From: Hoeflea sp. IMCC20628 | Lineage (GTDB): Bacteria > Pseudomonadota > Alphaproteobacteria > Rhizobiales > Rhizobiaceae | DNA: 64,000 nucleotides | NCBI RefSeq assembly: GCF_001011155.1 | Contig: NZ_CP011479.1 | Coordinates: 1,506,501 to 1,570,500 of the forward strand | Direction of reading: 5' to 3' | Shown: piece by piece, positions 38,367 to 47,357 of the stretch | How the letters are laid out: each line of letters begins with the position of its first letter | Position numbering within the stretch: the first letter of the stretch is position 1 | The notes under the pieces: model-generated | The model's database searches: none | Told to the model about the DNA's origin: nothing | The model's input: only the letters and a program-made list of their open reading frames with translations | Translations under genes and position numbers: made by a program

Positions 38367-38380
38367 TTGACGTGCATCAA
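38367..38380. promoter_or_regulatory. FNR-type box distal to ppsA
   Basis: TTGACGTGCATCAA is an exact TTGAY-N4-RTCAA site centred 78 bases before ppsA and 52 bases from the proximal box. At the class II distance it would set transcription to begin near 38332. Confidence 0.65.
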
Positions 38381-38443
38381 GCCGGAAACAAAACGATTGA
38401 ACGGTTGCGGGGAGGGTTGGCGCGAGGTTTTCCGGCTATCGAT

Positions 38444-39367
38444 TCAGGGCCGCTCGAGGATGAAATCGGGCGTGATTCCGGAGCTTTCGATGGCAGCTTC
38501 GGGATCTCCACCATCGAAAAATCCAAAGCCCTGAATCAGCGCTGAGCGGAAGCCTGCGGCATTGCCGCCCAGAATATCGGTGTGCAGCGTGTCGCCAACC
38601 ATCACCACACGCTCGTCAGGCACGCCGGCGCGGATATGTTTGCGCACCATGTCGAAAACCGCCGGAAACGGCTTGCCGAAAAACACCGGTTCAACACCGG
38701 TGGCACTGGCCAGCCGGTGTGCATAATGCCCGGGTTCGAGCGACAGACCGGCTTCGGTCGGGGCGACCAGATCGGGATTGCCGACCAGCAATTGCCTCGG
38801 GTTGTGCTTGAGCGTCTGTTCGAGCAGCGCCTGGCGTGCCTCACTCCAGGCCGATGCACCAAACATCAAAAATCCTTCGGCCTCGGCATAGGCTTGCGGA
38901 TCATCTTCGAGAAAGATCGCACCGTCGGGAAGTTCCTCGCGGCCGAATTTCGGTGCTGCCACCATGCCCCATTTGCGGTGCGGATAGGATTGAAGCCCCT
39001 TGAGCAGCGCCATGCGGCTCGATACCACCTCGCCAGGCCCAAAGCTGTAGCCCAGCCGGGTGTAGCGCTCATAGAGCACCGATGAGGGATAGCCCGCCGC
39101 ATTGGTGACAACCAGCACCTGCTTGCCGCGCTGACGCAACCCGTTGACCCGGTCGACGACGCCGGGAATGGCGGTCTCGCCGATATTGAGCACACCGAAA
39201 GCGTCGAGCAGGAACACGTCGAACTGATCGGCGATGGCATCGAGGTTTTCGGCCCGGACGAACTCGGTCTGTCTGCGCATCGCCGGCAGGCGATGACGCA
39301 CGGATTCATACTCTGCGAAGGCGATTGAAGTGTCCGCGCCTTTCAGGATTGCTGCACCGGTGCTCAC
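38444..39367 (-). CDS. HAD-superfamily subfamily IIA phosphatase (TIGR01459-like)
   Basis: A 307-residue hydrolase. The nucleophile motif is VFLLDAFGVLN, followed by the cap-region VTNAAGYPSS and the C-terminal VVMVGDTLHTDILGGNAAG that binds Mg2+. This resembles the NagD/4-nitrophenylphosphatase class IIA group. GTG 39367 is the likely start because it overlaps the upstream permease stop (ATGTGAG), which couples the two; the in-frame ATG upstream would lie inside the permease gene. As last gene of a PhnD-C-E-E operon it may dephosphorylate an imported organophosphate or its product. The substrate is unproven. Confidence 0.85.
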   Translation of the reverse strand: MSTGAAILKGADTSIAFAEYESVRHRLPAMRRQTEFVRAENLDAIADQFDVFLLDAFGVLNIGETAIPGVVDRVNGLRQRGKQVLVVTNAAGYPSSVLYERYTRLGYSFGPGEVVSSRMALLKGLQSYPHRKWGMVAAPKFGREELPDGAIFLEDDPQAYAEAEGFLMFGASAWSEARQALLEQTLKHNPRQLLVGNPDLVAPTEAGLSLEPGHYAHRLASATGVEPVFFGKPFPAVFDMVRKHIRAGVPDERVVMVGDTLHTDILGGNAAGFRSALIQGFGFFDGGDPEAAIESSGITPDFILERP

Positions 39368-40182
39368 ATGATGGCTCCGCGCACCTTGGCCGAGACCCAT
39401 TCGCCAACAATCACCGCAAACAGGATGACGATCAGGATCAGCGTTACCTGCGGCCAGGCCAGCGTGTTGAGCGAGGACTGCAATTGTAGCCCGATGCCGC
39501 CGGCGCCGACGAGACCCAGAACCGTGGATTCGCGGATATTGATGTCCCAGCGGAACACGCTGATGCCGGCAAAGGCGGGCATGATCTGCGGCACGATGCC
39601 GTAAGCCATCACCTGCCAGCGGCTGGCGCCGGTGGCGGTGATCGCCTCGACCTGTTTCTCGTCAATCTCCTCGATCGCTTCATAGAGCAGTTTGGCGCAG
39701 AAGCCGATCGAGCGGAAGGCGATGGCCAACAGGCCGGCAAAGACGCCCGGGCCGATGACGGCCACCAGCAGCAAGGCCCAGATCAGCGAGTTGATCGAGC
39801 GGGTGGCGACGATGATGAACAGCGCCACGGGACGGATGAACATAGCCGACGGCGTGGTGTTGCGCGCCGCCAGAAAGGCTATCGGCACTGCCATGAACAG
39901 GGCCAGCACGGTCCCGAGCGTCGCCATGTTGAGCGTGTCCCACAGCGGTCCCCAGAGCTTGTCCATATAGGACCAGCGCGGAGGCATGGCGCGGGAGCCG
40001 ATGTCGGCAGCTATGCGCGGCGCATCCCAGACGAAGAACCAGGTGGTGGCCTCCGAGATGCGCTGCCAGCACCACATGAAGATGGCGACGGCGACGAGAT
40101 AGCCGGCCCAGCGGGTGATCGTCTGGTTGCGATTGCGCAACTGCCAGATCTTGGCGCCCTTTGCGTCAGTTGATACCGGCAT
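39364..40182 (-). CDS. phnE: Phosphonate/phosphate-type ABC permease (PhnE family), second copy
   Basis: A 272-residue inner-membrane permease. The EAA loop region reads EIDEKQVEAITATGASRWQ, followed by GIVPQIMP, and the motif [15 protein letters not shown] is the PhnE hallmark. With the other PhnE-like protein it should form the pore of a phosphonate, phosphite or phosphate importer; rhizobial PhoCDET and PhnCDE1E2 have the same two-permease design. Its start overlaps the upstream permease stop by one base (TAATG), and its end overlaps the HAD gene start. Confidence 0.92.
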   Translation of the reverse strand: MPVSTDAKGAKIWQLRNRNQTITRWAGYLVAVAIFMWCWQRISEATTWFFVWDAPRIAADIGSRAMPPRWSYMDKLWGPLWDTLNMATLGTVLALFMAVPIAFLAARNTTPSAMFIRPVALFIIVATRSINSLIWALLLVAVIGPGVFAGLLAIAFRSIGFCAKLLYEAIEEIDEKQVEAITATGASRWQVMAYGIVPQIMPAFAGISVFRWDINIRESTVLGLVGAGGIGLQLQSSLNTLAWPQVTLILIVILFAVIVGEWVSAKVRGAIM

Positions 40183-40997
40183 TATTGCACCTTTGCCCGG
40201 ATGATGCCGGATAGATATTCCAGCGCCATGACGGTGACGATGATGATGAGCAGGATTGCTGCCGCCGTGTCGAATTCATAGCGGTCGAAAGCGGTGTTGA
40301 GTGTCGCGCCGATGCCACCGGCACCAACCAGGCCAAGCACGGCGGATTCACGGAAATTGATGTCGAGGCGATACATCGACAGTCCGATCAGCCGTGGCAT
40401 CACCTGCGGCTGAACGCCGTAATTGATCCATTGCAGCCAGGAGGAACCGGTGGCGCGAATGGCTTCCGCCTGCACCTTGCTCATTTCCTCGATGTCTTCT
40501 GCGAGCAGTTTCGACATGAAGCCGATGGTGGCAAAGGACAGGGTGAGGAAGCCGGCCAGCGGTCCGAAGCCGAAGATCGCCACCAGCAGGATGGCGACAA
40601 TGATCTCGTTGAGCGCACGCGACAGCGCCACGATAGCGCGGCACACCAGATAGACCGGCAGCGGGGCTATATTGCGTGCAGCGCCGAGGCCGATGGGAAT
40701 GGAAATCGCAATGCCCACCACCGTCGAGGTGATGGTGATGATGATGCTCTCGATGATGCCGTCCCAGATGTCGCCGCCGCGGGAGACGAAATCGGGGTTG
40801 AAGAAGGCTGTCACGAAGGCCCAGCCGCGGCTCAGACCTTCGGCGACGCGCGACCAGTTGACGTCGATCGAACTGACGGCCAGCACGACATAGACGAGAG
40901 CGCCGATGAACAGGCCCCAGCGCAGAAGCGGATTGGTGATCAGATGCGGCTTTTGCCAGCTGTGGCCAAGCCGGTCGTCAAGCGTGGCCGTGGTCAT
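40182..40997 (-). CDS. phnE: Phosphonate/phosphate-type ABC permease (PhnE family), first copy
   Basis: A 271-residue permease paralogous to its downstream neighbour. It has the EAA region [19 protein letters not shown], then YGVQPQVMP, and [15 protein letters not shown]. Hydrophobic helices lie near residues 28-45 and from 85 on. It overlaps the phnC-like ATPase gene by four bases, so ATPase and both permeases are made from one coupled transcript. Confidence 0.92.
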   Translation of the reverse strand: MTTATLDDRLGHSWQKPHLITNPLLRWGLFIGALVYVVLAVSSIDVNWSRVAEGLSRGWAFVTAFFNPDFVSRGGDIWDGIIESIIITITSTVVGIAISIPIGLGAARNIAPLPVYLVCRAIVALSRALNEIIVAILLVAIFGFGPLAGFLTLSFATIGFMSKLLAEDIEEMSKVQAEAIRATGSSWLQWINYGVQPQVMPRLIGLSMYRLDINFRESAVLGLVGAGGIGATLNTAFDRYEFDTAAAILLIIIVTVMALEYLSGIIRAKVQ

Positions 40998-41797
40998 AGC
41001 GCCGGCTCCACCACATCGGCGTCTTCCTCGTCATCGACATCACGAATGGTGGCGTGCCAGTCTTCTTCGCCGTAAATCGTGGTCAGCACCTCGTCGCTCA
41101 TCTCGGTGGGCTTGCCGTCAAAGGCCAGCTCTCCGGCTTTCAGGCCGACGATGCGTTCGACAAACATCTGCGCCAGCGCCACATCGTGAATATTGATGAC
41201 GGCAGCGAGATCGCGTTCGGCGCACAATTCGCAGATCAGGCGCATGATCTGGCGTGAGGTTTTTGGATCGAGCGAGGCGGTCGGTTCGTCAACCAGCAGC
41301 AGCCGCGGGTTCTGGATCAGTGCGCGGGCAATGCCGACACGCTGGCGCTGGCCGCCGGAGAGTTCATCAGCGCGCTTGTCGGCCATCGCCAGCAGTCCGA
41401 CGCGGTCGAGCAGCCGGAAGGCTTCATCGACATCGGATTGCGGGTATTTGCGCAGGAACGATCGCCAGAAGCCGACATAGCCGAGCCGTCCGGAAAGCAC
41501 GTTCTCCATCACGGTGAGCCGTTCGACCAGCGCGTATTCCTGAAAGATCATGCCCATCTGGCGGCGCATCTTGCGCAAACCGCCGGAACTCAGCGCGGTT
41601 ACGTCGGTGCCGTCAAGGATCACCGAGCCCGATGTCGGCTCGACCAGCCGGTTGATGCAGCGGATCAATGTCGATTTGCCTGCGCCGGACGGTCCGATCA
41701 GCGCCAGAACCTGTCCCTTGGGAATGGACAGGGTGACATCCTGAAGCGCCTTGTCACCGGTGCGATAGGTCTTGGTCAGTTTATTGAGTTGCAGCAT
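40994..41797 (-). CDS. phnC: Phosphonate/phosphate-type ABC transporter ATPase (PhnC family)
   Basis: A 267-residue cytosolic ATPase. Walker A is GPSGAGKST (near 36-44), the Q-loop is [20 protein letters not shown], the signature is [15 protein letters not shown] and Walker B is [12 protein letters not shown]. The [16 protein letters not shown] stretch is typical of PhnC. The C-terminus is unusually acidic ([15 protein letters not shown]). It starts 103 bases after the binding-protein gene, downstream of an internal terminator. Confidence 0.94.
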   Translation of the reverse strand: MLQLNKLTKTYRTGDKALQDVTLSIPKGQVLALIGPSGAGKSTLIRCINRLVEPTSGSVILDGTDVTALSSGGLRKMRRQMGMIFQEYALVERLTVMENVLSGRLGYVGFWRSFLRKYPQSDVDEAFRLLDRVGLLAMADKRADELSGGQRQRVGIARALIQNPRLLLVDEPTASLDPKTSRQIMRLICELCAERDLAAVINIHDVALAQMFVERIVGLKAGELAFDGKPTEMSDEVLTTIYGEEDWHATIRDVDDEEDADVVEPAL

Positions 41798-41857
41798 GGG
41801 GTTCCGTGATCGGCAAAGGAAGCGCGGCGGTCAGATGCTGCGCAATCGCATGAAAAA

Positions 41858-41893
41858 AGGCTCCGCCGCATCCAGGTGGACACGGCGGAGCCT
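41858..41893 (-). terminator. Internal terminator between phnD-like and phnC-like genes
   Basis: Read on the minus strand, AGGCTCCGCCG and CGGCGGAGCCT form an 11-base stem followed by TTTTTTCA. It lies eight bases past the binding-protein stop and probably reduces transcription of the ATPase and permease genes. Confidence 0.85.
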
Positions 41894-41900
41894 GAACGGA

Positions 41901-42878
41901 TTAACCGCAGGTGTAGGTGACACCGTTGGCAGTGTCGATCTTGCGGACGACTTCCCAGAAGTCCTTGTAGTTCATTTCCAGGAACTGGCCTTCATTGGAC
42001 TTTTCGAATTCCTTCTTCAGCGACGAGCCTTCCCAAGGGAAGGTGAAGAAGGCTTCCTTGATCTTTTCCTGAAGCTCGGGCTTGAGGTTGTAGACCACGC
42101 CGAAGCCGGTGGTCGGGAAGGTCTGCGACTTGTAGATCGATTTGACCTGTTCGGCCTTGATCACGTCGCGTTCGATCATCCGGCTCATCACCGAGTTGGC
42201 GATGGCGGCTGCCGGGTAATCCTTGTTGGCAACGCCGAGGATCGAGTTGTCGTGCTTGCCGGAGAAGGCAGGCTCGAAATCGGTTCCCGATACCATGCCG
42301 TATTCAGCCTTCAGCAGAGCTGACGGAGCCTTGAAGCCGGAGTTTGATGTTTCAGCTGTAAAGGCCAGGGTCTTGCCCTTGATGTCTTCAACCTTTTCGA
42401 TGCCGGAGCCGGGATAGGTGATGATTTCCATCTCGTAGCCGAAGCCGCCATCAAGCGATGCCATGATGGTAAAAGGACGGAAACCGGCGCAGTTGACGGC
42501 AAGCGGATTGGAGCCGGTGTTGAAGCCTGCAATGTGCAGACGGCCCGAGCGCATGGCTTCAATCTGGGCGGCGTTCGACTGAACCGGGAAAAACACCGAC
42601 TTCTTGCCGGTGATTTTGTCCATATGTGTCAGGAAATCCGACCATGCTTCCTTGTAGACAGCGGGATCTTCAACAGGTGTGTAAGCGAAGATCAGCGTGT
42701 CGGGATCAAGCAGCTCGGCTTCATCGGTCGGTGTGTCGGCGATCAGGTCGCCGTCGACATCGCAATAGCGCTCGTCCAGTGTGCCGCGTTCGCAATCGGC
42801 GGCGGATGCAGCCAGTGGTGCAGCGATGGTCAGGGCGACACCGGCGATGGTGCTCAGCAGAAACGATTTCAAAGTCAT
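41901..42878 (-). CDS. phnD: Phosphonate/phosphate-type ABC binding protein (PhnD family)
   Basis: A 325-residue periplasmic binding protein. The signal peptide covers about residues 1-26 (MTLKSFL...PLAASAA). The mature part shows the PhnD pattern VYKEAWSDFLTHMDKITGKK, then QSNAAQIEAMRSGRLHIAGFN and the ligand loop FTAETSNSGFKAPSALL. It should capture a phosphonate, phosphite, phosphate or organophosphate for the PhnE pair. GGAGG lies before ATG 42878. I found no clear Pho box in the 305 bases upstream, so control by PhoB is not supported by the sequence. Confidence 0.92.
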   Translation of the reverse strand: MTLKSFLLSTIAGVALTIAAPLAASAADCERGTLDERYCDVDGDLIADTPTDEAELLDPDTLIFAYTPVEDPAVYKEAWSDFLTHMDKITGKKSVFFPVQSNAAQIEAMRSGRLHIAGFNTGSNPLAVNCAGFRPFTIMASLDGGFGYEMEIITYPGSGIEKVEDIKGKTLAFTAETSNSGFKAPSALLKAEYGMVSGTDFEPAFSGKHDNSILGVANKDYPAAAIANSVMSRMIERDVIKAEQVKSIYKSQTFPTTGFGVVYNLKPELQEKIKEAFFTFPWEGSSLKKEFEKSNEGQFLEMNYKDFWEVVRKIDTANGVTYTCG

Positions 42879-43183
42879 GGTTTTCCTCCCGTTTGGCTTT
42901 TTCGTTTTCCCGCAGGACTATTCTGGGTCAGTCGCCAAATGGCAAGCCCTTATGTGCAGAGTTTTTAAACAGCAGGCCGGAATTCCAAGGCTTTGCGGGT
43001 CGAAAAGGGCAGGGAGCCGCGCGTATGGCAAAGTCTTCGAAGTGCATTGATTGCGAAGATCAACCGAAAGTAAGGAGCCTTAAACGCACCCCATACGAAA
43101 ACGGCAAATGAAAATACTTTGCCAAAAACAAATGGCGCGGCTTGAAGCCGCGCCACGATTATCTGTGGACAGAAGCTGTCGCG
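42879..43183. other. 305-base intergenic region between phnD-like and sugar ABC operons
   Basis: Both flanking operons run leftward. The region holds the promoter of the phnD operon near 42880-43000 (no recognisable Pho box or other known operator) and the terminator of the upstream sugar operon at 43134-43154. Short open frames on the plus strand here look like antisense shadows; I see no supported gene. Confidence 0.6.
43134..43154 (-). terminator. Terminator of the sugar/cyclitol ABC operon
   Basis: GGCGCGGCTT-G-AAGCCGCGCC is a ten-base, almost loopless inverted repeat. On the minus strand it is followed by ATTTGTTTTT, 30 bases after the ATPase gene stop. Confidence 0.8.
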
Positions 43184-43972
43184 TCAGACAGTGCCGCCGA
43201 GAGAGCCTTCGAGCGCCACCATTTCCTGGCCGCCGGCCATCAGGTCCTGCAATTCATCCGGGGTGATCTGGCCGCGCTGGGCGGTGCCGAGCGTCTTGCC
43301 GCGGTTGAGCACGGTGAAACGATCACCCACTGCCATGGCATGGCGCACATTGTGGGTGATGAACACCACGGCTATGCCGTCCTTGCGCACCTTGTCGATT
43401 GTTGCCAGCACATTGGCGGTCTGACGCACGCCGAGCGCTGATGTCGGCTCGTCGAGGATCAGCACCTTGGCGCCGAAATGCACAGCCCGGGCAATCGCCA
43501 CAGTCTGGCGTTCGCCGCCTGACAAGGTTCCGACAGCCTGGTCCGGGCCGCGCAGCGAAATGCCCATCTTGGTCATTTCTTCCATGGTCACGCGGTTGGC
43601 ATGTTCATGGTCGAACAGCTTGATCGGACCAAAACTCTTCTCGGGCTCGTTGCCCATGAAGAAGTTGCGGCTTACCGACATCAGCGGAATCATCGCCAGA
43701 TCCTGATAGACGGTGGCGATGCCGGCCGAGATTGCATCGCGCGGATCGTCGAAATGCATCGGCTTGCCTTCGAACATGATCTCGCCGCTGGTCGGCTTGT
43801 GGACACCGGACATGGTCTTGATGAAGGTGGACTTGCCGGCGCCATTGTCGCCAAGCAGGCAGTGGCATTCGCCGGGATAGATTTCCAGCGACACACCGGC
43901 CAGCGCAATGACAGAGCCGAAGTGCTTTTCGATGTTCTTCATTTCAATGAGGGGAGCGTGTTCGGGATTCAT
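43184..43972 (-). CDS. Sugar ABC transporter ATPase, FrcA type
   Basis: A 262-residue single-domain ATPase very like rhizobial FrcA, the ATPase of the fructose/mannose/ribose importer, and unlike the usual two-domain sugar ATPases. Walker [10 protein letters not shown] (41-49), [12 protein letters not shown] (FrcA-typical), signature LSGGERQ (150-156) and Walker [13 protein letters not shown] follow in order. It starts one base after the permease stop (TGATATG). The substrate is better judged from the operator shared with the inositol genes at 59.9 kb, which suggests a cyclitol or related sugar. Confidence 0.93.
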   Translation of the reverse strand: MNPEHAPLIEMKNIEKHFGSVIALAGVSLEIYPGECHCLLGDNGAGKSTFIKTMSGVHKPTSGEIMFEGKPMHFDDPRDAISAGIATVYQDLAMIPLMSVSRNFFMGNEPEKSFGPIKLFDHEHANRVTMEEMTKMGISLRGPDQAVGTLSGGERQTVAIARAVHFGAKVLILDEPTSALGVRQTANVLATIDKVRKDGIAVVFITHNVRHAMAVGDRFTVLNRGKTLGTAQRGQITPDELQDLMAGGQEMVALEGSLGGTV

Positions 43973-43973
43973 A

Positions 43974-45095
43974 TCATCTCTCCCCCGTGATCATGCGCCG
44001 GATATAGGTGTTGAGCACCACGGCAAACAACAGGATGACACCGAGGAACACCCTAAACAGCGAGCTTTCGACATTGGCGAAGAAAAGCCCTTGCTGAACG
44101 ACGCCAAAGATCAGCGCGCCAAGGGCGGCTCCAATGACCGAGCCGTAGCCGCCGGTCAGCAGCGCGCCGCCGATCACCACAGCGATGATCGCCTCGAATT
44201 CCTTCAGCAACCCGCGGTCGGCTCCGGCGGAGCCGAACTCCATCACCTGGCAGGTGGCGAAGACGCAGGCGCAGAAGGCGGTGAACATGAACATCAGGAT
44301 CTTGACCCGGTTGACCGGCACGCCGACATAGCGCGCGGCCTGGGCATCGCCACCTGCGGCAAATATCCAGTTGCCGAATTTCGTGCGGGTCAGGACGAAG
44401 TGTCCGAACGCCACCAGCACCAGTGCCCAGATGATCAGCATGGGAATACCGTCAACCACCGGTTCTCCCATGCGATTGCCGCGCTCAAACACCGCAATGA
44501 TGCCAGCATCGCCGAGCCAGGTGAACAGACCCTTGAGGACCTTGCCGCCAAACAGGGCAGCCAGCCAGTCGCCTTCGGCAGCCTTGTCGATGCCGCCGAT
44601 GATGGTTTTGCGCTCGATCAACTGTGGCAGGTAGATTGTGAATCCGCGCAGGATGAACAGGAAGGCCAGCGTGACGATGAAGCTCGGCAGCCCGGTGCGT
44701 ACGACGATGAAGCCGTTGAGCGCGCCAATTGCGATGCAGAGCGCAAAGGTGATGATGATGGCCTGCCAGACCGGCCAACCCAGGGTGATGGTGAAGATGG
44801 CGATCATCATCCCGGCAAAGCCGATCATCGAGCCGACGGAGAGGTCGAACTCTCCGGCGATCATCAACAGACAGGCGCCAACGGCAATGATCATGAACTG
44901 GGCCGAGACAACGGACCAGTTGAGAATGCCTTGGGAATTGAACATTCCGCTGTCGCCGGCGAAAATAGCAAAAAGCACAAACACGATTACTGTACCGCAG
45001 ATGCCGCCGAGTTCGGGGCGGATCAGCGCTTTGCGCAGGGCCGATGTTTGCTTGATGCGTTCGTCGCTTGCGGGTGCTGCAGCCGTATCGGACAT
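43974..45095 (-). CDS. Sugar ABC transporter permease, RbsC/FrcC type
   Basis: A 373-residue permease with about ten helices of the branched-chain/ribose type. [17 protein letters not shown] is the family hallmark near the fourth helix, and [15 protein letters not shown] with [21 protein letters not shown] follows in the second half. It forms the membrane pore with the FrcA-type ATPase. The gene lies 84 bases after the binding-protein gene with a hairpin between. Confidence 0.93.
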   Translation of the reverse strand: MSDTAAAPASDERIKQTSALRKALIRPELGGICGTVIVFVLFAIFAGDSGMFNSQGILNWSVVSAQFMIIAVGACLLMIAGEFDLSVGSMIGFAGMMIAIFTITLGWPVWQAIIITFALCIAIGALNGFIVVRTGLPSFIVTLAFLFILRGFTIYLPQLIERKTIIGGIDKAAEGDWLAALFGGKVLKGLFTWLGDAGIIAVFERGNRMGEPVVDGIPMLIIWALVLVAFGHFVLTRTKFGNWIFAAGGDAQAARYVGVPVNRVKILMFMFTAFCACVFATCQVMEFGSAGADRGLLKEFEAIIAVVIGGALLTGGYGSVIGAALGALIFGVVQQGLFFANVESSLFRVFLGVILLFAVVLNTYIRRMITGER

Positions 45096-45138
45096 GAGAC
45101 CTCACAGAAAAAAATGTCGATGGGAAGTGGGCAAAGGC

Positions 45139-45166
45139 GGCAGCGGCGCGCGAGCACGCCACTGCC
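45139..45166 (-). terminator. Hairpin between binding-protein and permease genes
   Basis: GGCAG-c-GGCG pairs with CGCC-a-CTGCC around an eight-base loop, 14 bases past the binding-protein stop. No long T run follows, so it may be an mRNA-stabilising hairpin rather than a terminator, again favouring binding-protein expression. Confidence 0.45.
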
Positions 45167-45179
45167 TGGGAGGAACCCT

Positions 45180-46130
45180 CTAGCGGTATTCTCCGGCATA
45201 TTTCTCCACCAGCTCAAGTCCGTCGGCGGTCACAAAGCCGGGGCCTGAGTTGATGTTGTTGCCTGGCAGCACGCCGTAACGGTGATAATTGGTCATCACG
45301 ATCACCGGCAGGTAGGCCTGCAGGAAGGGCTGCTGGTCGATGCCCCAGTTGATGGTGCCGGCCTTGATGCCTTCAACAATGTTGGCGCCGAGATCGAAGG
45401 TGCCAAAATAGATGTCGCCGGCCATGCCGTTTTCATCAAGTGCCAGCAATGTCGGATCGGCGCTGGTCGGTCCGAGCGTCAGCACTGCATCGGTGTCCGG
45501 GTTGGCGTTGAGATAGGCCATGACGCGGTTTTTAATTTCGGCGGGATCCTGACCGGCATCAATCATCTGGTTGCCCAGATCAATGCCGAGACCATCGGCG
45601 AAGCCCTGGCAACGTTCGGTCGAGGATGGCGAGGAGATGTAGTGGTTGACGCAAAGGAAGCTGCCGATGCCATCGCCCTTGGCGCGCAAGCCGGCGGCGT
45701 AACCGGCGTCATATTCAGGCTGGCCGACATACATCAGCGCGCCCAGGTCACGGGCCTGGGACGGAGTGCCGGAGTTGATGATGATGACGTCAATGCCGGA
45801 ATCTACGGCGGCCTTGATCGGGCCCGAAAGCACGTCGTAATCGGCAAGCGTGGTGATGATGCCGTTGGGACCGGAGGCGGCTGCCTGATCAATGATGCGG
45901 GCCATGTCGGCCAGGTCGCCGGTCGGCGGATTGCGGTATTCGACTTCAACACCCATCTGTTCGCCGGCCAGTGCGATGCCGTTCTTGATGGTGTTCCACC
46001 AGCTGTCGCTGTCGGGTGCATGGCTGACGAGGACGTAACGTTCGCCCTCGGCTGAGGCGGTGGTGGCGCCCAGAACCGGCGCTGCGAACACCGCAACGGC
46101 CAATGCGAGCTTTTTAGTCAGTGACATCAT
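45180..46130 (-). CDS. Periplasmic sugar/cyclitol-binding protein
   Basis: A 316-residue type I periplasmic binding protein of the RbsB/LacI-like fold. The signal peptide covers about residues 1-27 (MMSLTKK...TTASAEG). The mature domain has IIDQAAASGPNGIITTLADYD and VIIINSGTPSQARDLGALMYVGQPEYDAG, described here by their ends. It should bind a pentose, hexose or inositol-like ligand. ATG 46130 has GGAGGAG upstream; the longer frame to 46436 is rejected because it crosses the operator. It is the first gene of the operon, divergent from the LacI regulator. Confidence 0.92.
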   Translation of the reverse strand: MMSLTKKLALAVAVFAAPVLGATTASAEGERYVLVSHAPDSDSWWNTIKNGIALAGEQMGVEVEYRNPPTGDLADMARIIDQAAASGPNGIITTLADYDVLSGPIKAAVDSGIDVIIINSGTPSQARDLGALMYVGQPEYDAGYAAGLRAKGDGIGSFLCVNHYISSPSSTERCQGFADGLGIDLGNQMIDAGQDPAEIKNRVMAYLNANPDTDAVLTLGPTSADPTLLALDENGMAGDIYFGTFDLGANIVEGIKAGTINWGIDQQPFLQAYLPVIVMTNYHRYGVLPGNNINSGPGFVTADGLELVEKYAGEYR

Positions 46131-46215
46131 GATCTCCTCCCAGAGTTTTGTGTCGTATGCGTGGAAAAGCCGACCTCCAGCCGTCCCTCGATGATCAGGA
46201 AACCACGAATCAAAT

Positions 46216-46239
46216 ATTTTTGCAACCGGTTGCAAAAAT
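46216..46239. promoter_or_regulatory. LacI-type operator between transporter operon and regulator
   Basis: A perfect 24-base palindrome with core TTTGCAACCGGTTGCAAA, centred 97 bases before the binding-protein start and 94 before the regulator start. The CG-centred form is typical of LacI/GalR repressors. The same 18-base core recurs at 59863-59880. Confidence 0.85.
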
Positions 46240-46320
46240 GATTTCGATTTTCTTGCTTTCATTCGATTTTCTGGGCAGTAATGCGGGCCACAAGAGCCGG
46301 AAGAACGAGAGAGCAGCTCA

Positions 46321-47319
46321 ATGCCACCTACACTGAAGGATGTCGCCGAACGGGCAGGCGTGTCGCGCGCAGCGGTCTCGCGGACGTTTACGGACGGCGC
46401 TTCGGTGTCGCTGAAGATGCGCAAAAAGGTCGTCAAGGCCGCTGACGAGCTGGGTTACAGCCCCAATGCGCTCGCCTCCAGCCTGACCACGGGACGCACC
46501 AAGCTGATCGGGCTGGTGTCCAACAACTTCCACAATCCGATTTTCCTCGAAGTGTTTGATCTGTTCACCCGCGGTCTTCAGGACCGTGGCTTGCGGCCGC
46601 TGCTGGTCAATCTGTCGGATGAAACCGATCCCGCACATTCGATCCGGATGCTGCGGCAATATTCGGTCGACGCAGTGGTGGTGGCCTCGTCAACATTGCC
46701 GCCGGGCTTTGCCAAATCCTTCCGCGATGCCGGTGTGCCGGTGGTTCACAGTTTTGGCCGCTATTCCAGTTCGCCTGACGTGCATGTGGTCGGCATCGAC
46801 AATGTCGAATGTGGTCGCATGGCGGCGCGCGAGTTGATGCGGCGCGGCTACACCGATGTGGCGTTTCTCGGCGGTCCTGAATCGGCAACCTCGACCCAGG
46901 ATCGTTTCAAGGGTTTCTTGGAAGAACTGTCCCGACATCCGGACGTCGCCGTGCGGCACACTTTCGCAGATGCCTATTCCTTCAATGCCGGGCGCAAGGA
47001 GATGCTCAAGCGTCTCGATGACAGGCCGGCTCAAGCTTATTTCTGCGGTGATGACGTGCTGTCGATCGGTGCGCTGAGCGCCATTACCGGCAGCGGCCTC
47101 AAGGTGCCCGATGACATCGGCCTGATCGGCCTCAATGACATGGAGATGGCGGGCTGGGAGAACATCAATCTGACCACCATCCGCCAGCCGATTGCGCAGA
47201 TCATCGACTCCTCTATCGAACTGATCGCCTCGTTGCTGGCTACCCCCGACCGCTACCCGGAAGCGCGGTTGTTTTCCTGCCGGGTGGTCGAGCGGGGGAC
47301 GCTGCGGCCGGTGGTTTGA
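46321..47319 (+). CDS. LacI-family transcriptional regulator
   Basis: A 332-residue repressor. The N-terminal helix-turn-helix reads LKDVAERAGVSRAAVSRTF and the hinge helix YSPNALASSLTTGRT; a periplasmic-binding-like effector domain follows from about residue 60. It lies divergently from the cyclitol/sugar transporter operon, with a perfect palindromic operator midway. The operator core recurs in the inositol-gene promoter 13.6 kb away, so this protein probably controls both sets and itself. It is not IolR of the RpiR type usual in rhizobia. Confidence 0.93.
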   Translation: MPPTLKDVAERAGVSRAAVSRTFTDGASVSLKMRKKVVKAADELGYSPNALASSLTTGRTKLIGLVSNNFHNPIFLEVFDLFTRGLQDRGLRPLLVNLSDETDPAHSIRMLRQYSVDAVVVASSTLPPGFAKSFRDAGVPVVHSFGRYSSSPDVHVVGIDNVECGRMAARELMRRGYTDVAFLGGPESATSTQDRFKGFLEELSRHPDVAVRHTFADAYSFNAGRKEMLKRLDDRPAQAYFCGDDVLSIGALSAITGSGLKVPDDIGLIGLNDMEMAGWENINLTTIRQPIAQIIDSSIELIASLLATPDRYPEARLFSCRVVERGTLRPVV

Positions 47320-47357
47320 GGTGAGGGCGGAAGCGGAAGCTTACCCCCAACTTCTGA

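Noticed and set aside
43045-43065. TTGATTGCGAAGATCAA as an FNR-type box upstream of phnD.
   Set aside because: The half-sites are too far apart for the TTGAY-N4-RTCAA rule.
43908-45248. A 446-residue plus-strand open frame across the sugar permease.
   Set aside because: Its composition (runs of Asp, His, Gln, Glu) is the mirror of a hydrophobic membrane protein on the other strand.
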